A DNA stretch of 64,000 bases from MED-G105 sp039814575 (GTDB taxonomy: Bacteria > Pseudomonadota > Alphaproteobacteria > Caulobacterales > Parvularculaceae), in assembly GCA_039814575.1 (NCBI GenBank), contig JBCCAY010000013.1, forward strand, positions 33,227 to 97,226, given 5' to 3'. The position numbers and the translations under genes were made by a program. Position 1 is the first letter of the stretch, and each line of letters starts with the position of its first letter. This document shows positions 1 to 7,801 of this stretch, piece by piece. Below the pieces are notes generated by a model. The model did no database searches. It was not told the origin of the DNA and saw nothing but the letters and a program-made list of their open reading frames with translations.

Positions 1-72
1 TTGCGAACCGCGGCGCGGCGGAAGGAGCTAAATCGTTGTGGCGCATCTTCCCGCAAGGGCCCTTTGAAAGAA

Positions 73-89
73 CGGCGCGTCAGGCGCCG
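73..89 (-). terminator. Weak hairpin after the EPS ATPase gene
   Basis: A 6-bp inverted repeat (cggcgc / gcgccg, 5-nt loop) begins three bases past the stop codon of the ATPase gene. Read on the minus strand it is followed by a short pyrimidine run (TTCTTTC). This could be a weak intrinsic terminator, or just a GC-rich palindrome inside a longer operon. The stem is short and the U tract is interrupted. Confidence 0.3.
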
Positions 90-91
90 CA

Positions 92-2341
92 TTATTTCCA
101 AGCATCACGCAATTCGGACAGAAGCGCTTCGGCGCGCTTTAGATTTTCAGAGACTTTCTCTTTCGATCGGCGTTGGCGGGCTTCAAGGTCGCGCAACCGA
201 GCGCGCAGGCGCAAGGCCGTGCTGTGCGCTTCTTTCAAATCATGGCGCGTCGACGTGACCGTGCGCGACAACGCCGCGCGCCAACGTTCCACCGTGACAG
301 GGTCTGTCGACGGCGCCGGCGCTAAAGTCTCGGCGTCGCTAGCGTCAAAGTCAGCCGATGCAATAGATCCGTCATCGGACATCAGCGCTGCTCGATCGTC
401 GCCGACATGATCACTGACGTCGTTCACCGCATCGGCTTCAGTAAGAGGCATATGTTGCGAGCGCGCTTTCTCAGTGGCGGCCGCAATGGCGTCGGCGACG
501 TCATTGATCGTTGTATCCGACGCAGCCTGTTCCACCGTTTGCGCAACAGGCTGAACGCTCTGCTCGTCGCTGGACGCTTTCTTGCCGGCGCGCAAACGGT
601 CTAGGACGCTCATGGGAGCGGCCTCCAACACCGGCGCCGTCGCAACCGGTTGCGGCGCATCTATAGAGGAAGACGACTCCGACGGCGCGACGGCTGGTTC
701 ATTTTCCTCCGGCTGTTCGGCGTTGACGCTTGCCCTTTCAGAATGGGCATCGTCATCAGTTTCTTCATCATCATCAGCATGAAGATCGCCCTCGTTTCCA
801 CGTTGAGCGTTTAATGTGGGCTCTGATATGCTCGGCTCATCGACAGACGGGACGCTTTGGTCCTCGTCAATCGGCTCTCCATCTTGCTCAGGCGTACTAC
901 GCATCGCCGTCTCCCCTTCGTTCGTCACTTCACCTGCCGTCTCCACGTCGGATGTCTCCGTCGTAAGCGCCGTCGCAGGCGATTGGCGGTCAGCCGATTC
1001 ACTTAAATCATCCTCAAACGCAAATGGATCAGCGCCGGCCGAAGCGTCCTCATCTCGCGCATCATCGCTTTCATCGCGTTGGACATTATCGGCTTGCTCG
1101 GCGTCACGGTCAGAAACAAGCCGCAGCGCCGGTGCGCTCTGAGATTTCGCCGCTTCGGACGCACCATCGGCGGTAACGGCAGAATTCGCCTCATAAGCGT
1201 CCGTCGCCGCAGCGCCGTCATCGGCCGCCCGATCGGTCTGTGCGCCGTCATCCGTCGGCGTGCCGTTAACAACAACCGGCGGCGGCATTGGACTGACGGT
1301 TGACGCCTCGCGCAAATCTCCCTCGTCCACGCCTTCGCGCTCATCAGCGTTATCGGCCTGTTCATCGACCACTTGTTCATTGTCCAGTTGGTCAACGCTC
1401 GACGGCTCACCATTTGAAGATGTTGAACCACGCTCAATGGCAGCGACGGTTTCGTCGTGCACATCTGTCGCATCTGTTTGGTCTGCAGCGCCAACTCGCG
1501 GCCCTTTAAGGCTCATTGGACTTCCAGAAACATCTTCAGCCGCCAGATCATCAACCACCGCACGCACCACATCGCCCGACACGACATCGCGTTCTTCGAG
1601 GGCGGAAAATAGGAGCAAGCGATTAAAGAGCTTGTTGATGTTTCGTGGAATGCCCCTTGCCGCCTCATGCACCAGCGTAAATGCTTCATCGGTAATCGTA
1701 GGATTGTCGGTCCAACCGACAACGCGAAGGCGATGCTCAATATACGCGCGGGACTCTTCCGGGTTGAGCGGCTCCAAATGATAAGAAGCGATGATCCGTT
1801 GCCGGAGTTGCTCCATCCCGTCGCCGGCAATGACCTTCTTGAATTCCGGCTGCCCCACCAGAAACACCTGGAACAGGGGCGTGCCGTCATAATCGAGGTT
1901 AGAAAGGACGCGCAGTTCTTCGAGCGTATCGACAGGCAGGTTTTGCGCTTCGTCGACGATCAACAAAACGCGCCGACCGCGATTCATCTGGTCAAAAAGA
2001 TAATCCTCAAACGCTTCGATTTCCGCGGTCGGGCCGTCGCCCGCCGGCTCGATGCGATACGCTGAGAGGATGTGCGCTAAGAGATCTTCACGCTTTAGGT
2101 TCGGCGTAATGAGATCGGCGGCGACGACGTTCGAACGGTCAATTTGGTCAAGCAAATGACCAATCAGCATGGATTTGCCGGCGCCGATTTCTCCGGTAAT
2201 GACGATGAAGCCTTCGCCTTGGCGCAGGCCGTAATGGAGGTACGCCATCGCCTTATTGTGGCTTTGGCTGCCATAAAAGAATTTCGGGTCTGGGTTTAAC
2301 TTGAAGGGCTGTCCGCTGAGCCCGAAATACTCTTCATACAT
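92..2341 (-). CDS. XrtA/PEP-CTERM-associated AAA ATPase with long acidic C-terminal extension
   Basis: 749 aa. The first ~270 residues are an ExeA/GspA-like AAA ATPase: Walker A GEIGAGKS at residues 50-57, Walker B LLIVDEAQ at about 126-133, and a basic C-terminal lid (RGIPRNINKLFNRLL). The start MYEEYFGLSGQPF is typical of the exosortase-associated ATPase family (TIGR03015), whose members are usually about 270-350 aa. Residues ~275-670 are low-complexity and rich in Asp, Glu, Ala, Ser and Thr, so probably disordered. The last ~65 residues are charged and heptad-like (RLRARLRDLEARQRRSKEKV), a likely coiled coil. It starts 2 nt after the beta-barrel gene's stop, so it is the last visible gene of the EPS operon. 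In the family it is thought to power or regulate EPS assembly at the inner membrane; that role is inferred here. Confidence 0.9.
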   Translation of the reverse strand: MYEEYFGLSGQPFKLNPDPKFFYGSQSHNKAMAYLHYGLRQGEGFIVITGEIGAGKSMLIGHLLDQIDRSNVVAADLITPNLKREDLLAHILSAYRIEPAGDGPTAEIEAFEDYLFDQMNRGRRVLLIVDEAQNLPVDTLEELRVLSNLDYDGTPLFQVFLVGQPEFKKVIAGDGMEQLRQRIIASYHLEPLNPEESRAYIEHRLRVVGWTDNPTITDEAFTLVHEAARGIPRNINKLFNRLLLFSALEERDVVSGDVVRAVVDDLAAEDVSGSPMSLKGPRVGAADQTDATDVHDETVAAIERGSTSSNGEPSSVDQLDNEQVVDEQADNADEREGVDEGDLREASTVSPMPPPVVVNGTPTDDGAQTDRAADDGAAATDAYEANSAVTADGASEAAKSQSAPALRLVSDRDAEQADNVQRDESDDARDEDASAGADPFAFEDDLSESADRQSPATALTTETSDVETAGEVTNEGETAMRSTPEQDGEPIDEDQSVPSVDEPSISEPTLNAQRGNEGDLHADDDEETDDDAHSERASVNAEQPEENEPAVAPSESSSSIDAPQPVATAPVLEAAPMSVLDRLRAGKKASSDEQSVQPVAQTVEQAASDTTINDVADAIAAATEKARSQHMPLTEADAVNDVSDHVGDDRAALMSDDGSIASADFDASDAETLAPAPSTDPVTVERWRAALSRTVTSTRHDLKEAHSTALRLRARLRDLEARQRRSKEKVSENLKRAEALLSELRDAWK

Positions 2342-2343
2342 TG

Positions 2344-4059
2344 TTAAAAGTCCAGTGTGAGCCCCGCTTGGAAGAGGTTTTCTTCATACTCCAACAAGGG
2401 CTGTTCCGAGAAACGCGTCGTGTGGAAATACTCGCCGAAAACTGCGAGATTTCGGTAAAGCTGATAGCGTGCGCCAATCCGCCCCCCGACCGTATTGGTC
2501 TCGCCGTTCACCGCGGCGAAGGACGCGCATGACGCAAAAGTTTCAAACGTCGGCTCAGTAGTGTCAAAGCCGAAGAACCCCGGATTGGCGAGACACAAAT
2601 CGAAATCGACTTCTGTGTCGGCAAACCGATAAAACGCGCTCGCATATCCCGTTAGCTGACGCGAGACTTGGCGCTCCACGGAGAGCGAGCCGCCGATTGT
2701 TTCAATATCGCGGAACCCGAACTCATCGTCATTGTAGTTAACCGTGGCGTTGAATTGCGTCCGGCCTAAGAGGCCGATTAAAGACGCCGCAGCGGAGTTG
2801 CTGGCGCCGACGCCGATGGTTTGGGCGTTGTCGATCCGGGCATTAAGGCGGTTCGCTGCGGCGATGACGCCTTCGGGCGATCGTGGGTCGCCCTCACGCA
2901 ATTGGTCGGCGAAGTCCAAAATGCTGCGTTGGGTGATGCCGAACTGCGAATTCACTGCTTGGGCGCGGGTGATGAAGTCGCGGCTCGCACGCGCTTGGAA
3001 CCGGAACTGGCGCGAGATGTCGTAGGATATAAAACCGTTGACGAAGTCGTCATCGTAACGACGTCCGTACTCCAATCGAATATCGGTTTTCCGACCTGGC
3101 CGATACCGGAACCCCGAACGCCAAAAGAGGCCGGACAGATCCTCGGTCGGGATTAGGGTCTCCGGCGCGTCCGAGCGAATTTCGTCGACGCCGACGGCGC
3201 CAGTCAGCGAAAAGCGCGGGGTGATTTCGTATTCGACTTCACCCAACAGCGTGCCTTGCTCGAAATCGAACTCAAGTCCATCTGCCGAGCCATATTCCTC
3301 CGTACGGGCGCCATAGGCGGTCACGCCGATTGTCAGGCGGTCAAGCTTTTCGCCAGTATTATAAGACGCCGTCACTTCATGAGCGCGGGAATCGTTCAAT
3401 AGCCCCGCGAGGACAGCATTGTTTTGGTCGCCCACGAAAACTTGCGAGAAACGATATCGCAACTCAGCGGCCGATTTATCTTCGAAGCGGCGGTTCAAAT
3501 AAGGGCTCAAAGAGAAACTATGAACATTGGTGCGCTGATCGCGCGCCGCGTTTAAGTTTTGCGAGAAACGGGCATTGTCGCCGACGAGCTGACGGGAGGT
3601 CGATCCCGATACGTCGAAATAGGCGAGATTTTCCGAAACCGTAAATGTGCCAGCGCCGGCGACGCGTTGGTTGACGTTAAAGTCAGCCTGTTCCGTCAAA
3701 TAGGACAGATCGACGTCGGCGGACATAAGCCCCGTAAAACGGGGAGCAGAATAAATTGCATTGGCGGTAAATACCGTCGACGCGATAAACTCGTCTTGCT
3801 CCGTGCCGTCGCGACCGAGATTGATATTATCCGTATACCCAACGCGCGGGCTGACGCTTGCGGAATAGCCAAAATAGTCGGTCTTGAAAGACAAAGGCGC
3901 TTGCGGCTGCGTCGTTGACTGCGCATGAGCGCCCACAATCGCGCCCTCGCCCACTAACAAAGCCGCGGCGCAGGCGGCGGCCATGATCACATCGCGCCTA
4001 AACCCATCCGAGCGTCTGCTTGTCGTCGCTGTAGTATTCACCATCTCGTTCACCATCAT
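2344..4059 (-). CDS. XrtA/PEP-CTERM-system outer-membrane beta-barrel protein (TIGR03016-like)
   Basis: 571 aa from the chosen start. A basic n-region and hydrophobic stretch (MAAACAAALLVGEGAIVGAHAQ) form a signal peptide. The mature part has the alternating aromatic and polar pattern of a large beta-barrel and ends in a terminal Phe (GLTLDF), the classic outer-membrane insertion signal. Position and character match the TIGR03016 family, which always sits beside the exosortase-associated ATPase and tyrosine kinase; it is a candidate secretion or anchoring pore for the EPS. The start is uncertain. ATG at 4059/4056 lies directly after AGGGG. ATG at 4140 has AAGGA 11 nt upstream but would leave an 80-residue n-region. 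The open frame extends to 4218, inside the kinase gene. Confidence 0.82.
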   Translation of the reverse strand: MMVNEMVNTTATTSRRSDGFRRDVIMAAACAAALLVGEGAIVGAHAQSTTQPQAPLSFKTDYFGYSASVSPRVGYTDNINLGRDGTEQDEFIASTVFTANAIYSAPRFTGLMSADVDLSYLTEQADFNVNQRVAGAGTFTVSENLAYFDVSGSTSRQLVGDNARFSQNLNAARDQRTNVHSFSLSPYLNRRFEDKSAAELRYRFSQVFVGDQNNAVLAGLLNDSRAHEVTASYNTGEKLDRLTIGVTAYGARTEEYGSADGLEFDFEQGTLLGEVEYEITPRFSLTGAVGVDEIRSDAPETLIPTEDLSGLFWRSGFRYRPGRKTDIRLEYGRRYDDDFVNGFISYDISRQFRFQARASRDFITRAQAVNSQFGITQRSILDFADQLREGDPRSPEGVIAAANRLNARIDNAQTIGVGASNSAAASLIGLLGRTQFNATVNYNDDEFGFRDIETIGGSLSVERQVSRQLTGYASAFYRFADTEVDFDLCLANPGFFGFDTTEPTFETFASCASFAAVNGETNTVGGRIGARYQLYRNLAVFGEYFHTTRFSEQPLLEYEENLFQAGLTLDF

Positions 4060-4147
4060 CCCCTGATCGACCCAATAGGATCGATCCCCCTTGATCGTCT
4101 CATTCGCCAGTTCGGCGGTTATGTTACGCCCGATACGCATCGCAACG

Positions 4148-5071
4148 CTATTCCTTCTCAGCCGCCGCTTGCGCAGCGCTTTGGTTTGCGAGCGGCGCGG
4201 TGCGATCATAACTCTCATAAGATCCGTAATGCGCGCCGCCGCCTGGAACTAAACACCGATTCAAAACCAGGCTGACATTTGGATTGACTTCAAGCAGCTC
4301 GTCCAACGCGACCGCGACCGCCGGCTCCGGCGTCGCGTCGGCTTCGACGACAAACGCCACTTCGTCGGCGTTTTGCGCCAGCGCAAAAGCTTCGGTCGTC
4401 GCCAACATTGGCGGCGCATCAATAATAATCAGCCGGTCGGGCGAAGCCGTTGAAAGGCCTGCGAAAAACGACGTTGCCGCTTCTGACGCAAAGAGGTCGC
4501 TCGCGCCGCCCTCGCGCCGACCCTCGCTCAATATCCGCAACGGCGCCTGGTCGGTTCGCCATGCGATCGACGCGACGGGAATTTTGGGGTCCATCAACCG
4601 GTCGGTTAGGCCGGGTCCGCGGGGTAAATCAAAGTAAGAGCGCACTTTCGGGCGTAAGACATCGCCATCAATTAAGAGCACCGGCTGGCGGTCTTCAAAG
4701 GCGAAGCTCAGCGCCAAATTGACGGCCGTGAAGGTTTTGCCCTCTCCGGGCCGCGTTGACGTGATCAAAACGATGTTCTTTTGACGGCCGGAGCGCCGTG
4801 CGCCGCGGCGTCCACGGCCTGCGCCATGTAATAAACCAGTGCGCTTTAAGAGGTTCCGCTTCAGCGCGCGCAGCTCCAAAAGCTGGCTCTTCGGCGCGTT
4901 TTTTGGATTAAAAACGCCTTCAGCGGCGAGTTTGTCAAAGTCGATGGTGAACGCGGGCCCACGCGGCGCATCGGGCTTGCGATCGGCGCCGTCGGTGTTT
5001 GACGTCCGAGCAGCATTATTGGCGGGATCATTCCCGTCAGGCGTCGCGGCGACTCGTTCAATTAGTCCCAT
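4148..5071 (-). CDS. XrtA-associated tyrosine autokinase (CpsD/Etk-type cytoplasmic kinase)
   Basis: 307 aa. A BY-kinase: Walker A TSTRPGEGKT at about residues 104-113, Walker A' VLLIDGD at 131-137, Walker B LIIIDAPP at 214-221. A C-terminal tyrosine cluster (Y282, Y285, Y288) fits the autophosphorylation tail. It lacks the transmembrane Wzz part, which is a separate protein encoded just upstream, as in CapA/CapB pairs. The start ATG at 5071 overlaps the chain-length gene's TAA by one base (TAATG), indicating translational coupling. The open frame upstream of this ATG lies wholly inside the neighbour and was not used. It probably regulates EPS chain length by reversible phosphorylation with the chain-length determinant (family knowledge, TIGR03018-like). 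Confidence 0.9.
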   Translation of the reverse strand: MGLIERVAATPDGNDPANNAARTSNTDGADRKPDAPRGPAFTIDFDKLAAEGVFNPKNAPKSQLLELRALKRNLLKRTGLLHGAGRGRRGARRSGRQKNIVLITSTRPGEGKTFTAVNLALSFAFEDRQPVLLIDGDVLRPKVRSYFDLPRGPGLTDRLMDPKIPVASIAWRTDQAPLRILSEGRREGGASDLFASEAATSFFAGLSTASPDRLIIIDAPPMLATTEAFALAQNADEVAFVVEADATPEPAVAVALDELLEVNPNVSLVLNRCLVPGGGAHYGSYESYDRTAPLANQSAAQAAAEKE

Positions 5072-6690
5072 TACAGCACATTTCCCGCCGGACGATCCGA
5101 CGCTTTTACGGGCTCTGAGCCTCGTAATGCAGGTTGCGGGCCCGCCGGCCTTTCGAGGGCCGGCGCACGGGCTTCGGTCTCCAACAGGCCGATCGACGGC
5201 AGTCGATAAACTTCCCAATAGAGATACGCGCCGGCGAGCGCCAAAAGCGCGGCGAACGCCCCGCCAAGGCGCAGTAAGTCCATGCGGCGGTTCTGCGTCA
5301 CCGATTTCGACGGAACTTCGCTTAACGCGCCAAGAACCGGCAGACCAAAAGTCTGCGTCAATTCACTCGATTGGGTGAAGGATTTCTCAAAGAACGTCAC
5401 CGCCGCCGCCGCGCCGCAGCCCGCGCCGACCGCCATGAACAAAACGGCGACAATCAAAACAAAGCGCGGCGGCGCCACCGGTTTGATCGCCGCTTCCGGG
5501 CGTTCATAGACCCGGTATTCAACGCCCTTACCACCGGCGCCAAGGCTTTCGGTAAGACTGAGGCGTTCGCGCCGTTGCACGAGTTCCTCATAGCTTAAAC
5601 GGGTTTGCTCATAGTCGCGCTGAATGCGCTGCAAATCAGCCTGGACTTGCGGCGCTTGGCCAAGCGTGAAGGCGAGCGTCTCTCGCTCGGCGAGGAGGTC
5701 TTGTTCACGCTCTTTCAGGCTCGCAACGGCATCCTTTGCAGCGCGCAAATCATTTGAGACCCGGCGAAATTCAGGGTTTTGCGGCAAGCGCCCGCCGGAA
5801 CCATCCGAGAGTTCGTCTATGCGCGCCTGAACCGCCAGAATATCCGGATGGTCATCTTCGTACTGACTGCGCAAGGCCGCCAGCTCAACCAACAGCTTGT
5901 CTCGCTCATTGCCGGTGGACGTCCGCGGCGTTTGCGACAGGATCGTCTGCAAGGTCGTGACGCGGCGATTGGCCTGGGAAAGGCTGTCCGCCAGACGGCT
6001 TAGATCCGTTTCCAATTGCTCGCGGCGGAGCGCACGGCCTTCGATGACCGCGAGTTCGTCAGCGTTAATCCGCCGGAAGTCCGCGATCTCGCGATCTTTT
6101 GTTGTTAACCGCTCGTCATAGACCTTAATTTGGACGTCCAACCGACGCCGCGCCTCTTGGCTTTCGGTGAGACTGGCGCCGAGGTCTTGCTCGATCAACA
6201 GATTGACGAATTCATCCACCACATTGCGGGCGATGATAGGATCGCCGAACCGATAGCGGATGACGAAGTACATGTCCTGGGGGCTTTCAATGGCGATTTT
6301 ACCGCCGACCCAGTCAACGAGCCCTTGCATCTCCGCTTCGCGGGCGATCGGATTTTTCGCCTTAATTTCCTGATCGAGCCCAGCGCGGAAGATCACTTCT
6401 TCAACGTTGGGGCGGGTCAGCAATTGGTTGCGCATCACCTCCACCCGACGCTCATAATTTGGTCGGGCCGTGACGCCATTCATCACAGGATCAAGGATTG
6501 TCTCGGTTTGAACGAACACTTGTGCGCGGGATTCGTATTCGTCCGGCAGCAACCAAACGCCGAACCAACCAAGAAGCGCCGTCAGCCACGCAATGAGAAC
6601 GACGATCCATCGACGCCGCCATAATCCAACGGCATAGCGGATCGCCTGGTGCGGCACGCTCGATAAATCAAATCCCGTTCGTTCAAACAT
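5071..6690 (-). CDS. XrtA-system polysaccharide chain-length determinant (Wzz-like)
   Basis: 539 aa inner-membrane protein. An N-terminal Wzz segment includes a membrane helix near residues 29-50 (VVLIAWLTALLGWFGVWLLP). A long charged periplasmic region with extended coiled coil follows (about 170-390). The second helix is FVLIVAVLFMAVGAGCGAAAA, near 410-435. Matches the TIGR03007 chain-length family of exosortase loci. A further hydrophobic stretch (LGGAFAALLALAGAYLY) near 480-495 and a Pro/Ala-rich tail are extras, so the C-terminus may be on the periplasmic side unless that stretch is not inserted. It should work with the autokinase, whose gene overlaps its stop codon. Confidence 0.9.
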   Translation of the reverse strand: MFERTGFDLSSVPHQAIRYAVGLWRRRWIVVLIAWLTALLGWFGVWLLPDEYESRAQVFVQTETILDPVMNGVTARPNYERRVEVMRNQLLTRPNVEEVIFRAGLDQEIKAKNPIAREAEMQGLVDWVGGKIAIESPQDMYFVIRYRFGDPIIARNVVDEFVNLLIEQDLGASLTESQEARRRLDVQIKVYDERLTTKDREIADFRRINADELAVIEGRALRREQLETDLSRLADSLSQANRRVTTLQTILSQTPRTSTGNERDKLLVELAALRSQYEDDHPDILAVQARIDELSDGSGGRLPQNPEFRRVSNDLRAAKDAVASLKEREQDLLAERETLAFTLGQAPQVQADLQRIQRDYEQTRLSYEELVQRRERLSLTESLGAGGKGVEYRVYERPEAAIKPVAPPRFVLIVAVLFMAVGAGCGAAAAVTFFEKSFTQSSELTQTFGLPVLGALSEVPSKSVTQNRRMDLLRLGGAFAALLALAGAYLYWEVYRLPSIGLLETEARAPALERPAGPQPALRGSEPVKASDRPAGNVL

Positions 6691-6835
6691 CTCGAAGGGT
6701 CATCTCCCTGTCGGCGTCCTCATCTGAGGCCTTGGCGATGATGCGGGGGGCTCCACCCAAGCCCGTAAACTGTTCACGCCATTAACGCCGGTACGCAACT
6801 AAACGCCCGAATCTTAATTCGGATCAGCACGCGCC

Positions 6836-7465
6836 CTAAAAGGCGCTTTCCGGAATTAAGATTACGTCGCCCGGCAAAACGGCGACATTCGCCGATATGT
6901 TCCCTTTGCGGAGCAAATCGTCGAGTTTTAAGCGATAGGATTGGCGGTCTTCGCCGGTTCCTCGGATGAGAACCGCTTTATTGCCAGCTGCAAACTCCGT
7001 CAGGCCGCCAACCGAGACCATTACGTCAAGCACCGTCATGCCCGATTGAAACGGCAGCGCGACGGGGCGTTGCGCCTCGCCCAGCACCCGAACTTGCTGT
7101 TCAAAGGTCGAGGTGAAATCGGAAACGATGACCGTGACTTGCGGCGTGCGAACATATTTGCGCAGCGCCTTTTCCAGATCAGAGGCGAGCGCCGTTGGTG
7201 TTTTACCGGCCGCCGCCATATCTTCCACCAATGGCGTCGAAATACGGCCGTCCGGGCGTACGGTGACTTTGGTGGAGAGCTCCGGCGAGCGCCACACAAA
7301 AACGTCAAGCTCATCGAGCGGGCCAATCAAATATTCCGGACCCGTCTGATTCTCATCATAAGCTTCTTGCGAAACGGCCTTTAACTCCGACGCGTCGCGC
7401 AAATCGGAAGAAGAGCAAGCCGCCGCGAAAAGCGCTAGCGCTGCAATTAACCATCTCGTCATCAT
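6836..7465 (-). CDS. XrtA-system polysaccharide export lipoprotein (Wza-type)
   Basis: 209 aa. A short signal peptide ends in a lipobox (LFAAAC), giving a lipoprotein with Cys near residue 17. The rest is a polysaccharide-export domain (YLIGPLDELDVFVWRSPELS; VRPDGRISTPLVEDMAAAG) followed by a SLBB-like segment. It resembles the TIGR03027 exosortase-associated export family, equivalent to Wza, and is expected to form or line the outer-membrane EPS channel. I chose ATG 7465 because GAGGA lies 8 nt upstream and the n-region is then normal; an in-frame ATG at 7480 is also possible. It is separated from the chain-length gene by 145 nt. Confidence 0.9.
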   Translation of the reverse strand: MMTRWLIAALALFAAACSSSDLRDASELKAVSQEAYDENQTGPEYLIGPLDELDVFVWRSPELSTKVTVRPDGRISTPLVEDMAAAGKTPTALASDLEKALRKYVRTPQVTVIVSDFTSTFEQQVRVLGEAQRPVALPFQSGMTVLDVMVSVGGLTEFAAGNKAVLIRGTGEDRQSYRLKLDDLLRKGNISANVAVLPGDVILIPESAF

Positions 7466-7801
7466 TCCATCCGTCCTCATCGTTAATTTTCCCGTTTTGA
7501 TCGCTCTTCGCGACCATGAACTCGCCTCGATGATAGCGTTTTATCGCCGTCGCAAGTTCTTTGCCACCACGCTGCGGCGCAACAAAGCCATTATGCCAAG
7601 AGCCCGCGCCGCCGCCTTTTCCACCTTTGTTGCTCTCAGCTACGACGTCGGCCCCGAGATCCGAGGCGTATCCTGCGCCGCTTTCTCGCCATAAGCGATT
7701 CTTACCGGTGCTTTACAGGCGCGCCTCGCTTCGTTCTCCCCATAACACCAGCCCTAAGATCCCTTTAACGCCAAGCCGGGCGGCGCGCCATTAACCATTC
7801 G
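7466..7801. other. Intergenic stretch upstream of the export lipoprotein
   Basis: 336 nt lie between the TPR gene's stop and the export gene's start, both on the minus strand. It is GC-rich with no hairpin, repeat or gene that I can defend. Its size suggests a separate promoter for the export/chain-length/kinase/ATPase unit, but no -35/-10 pair is convincing. Confidence 0.4.
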
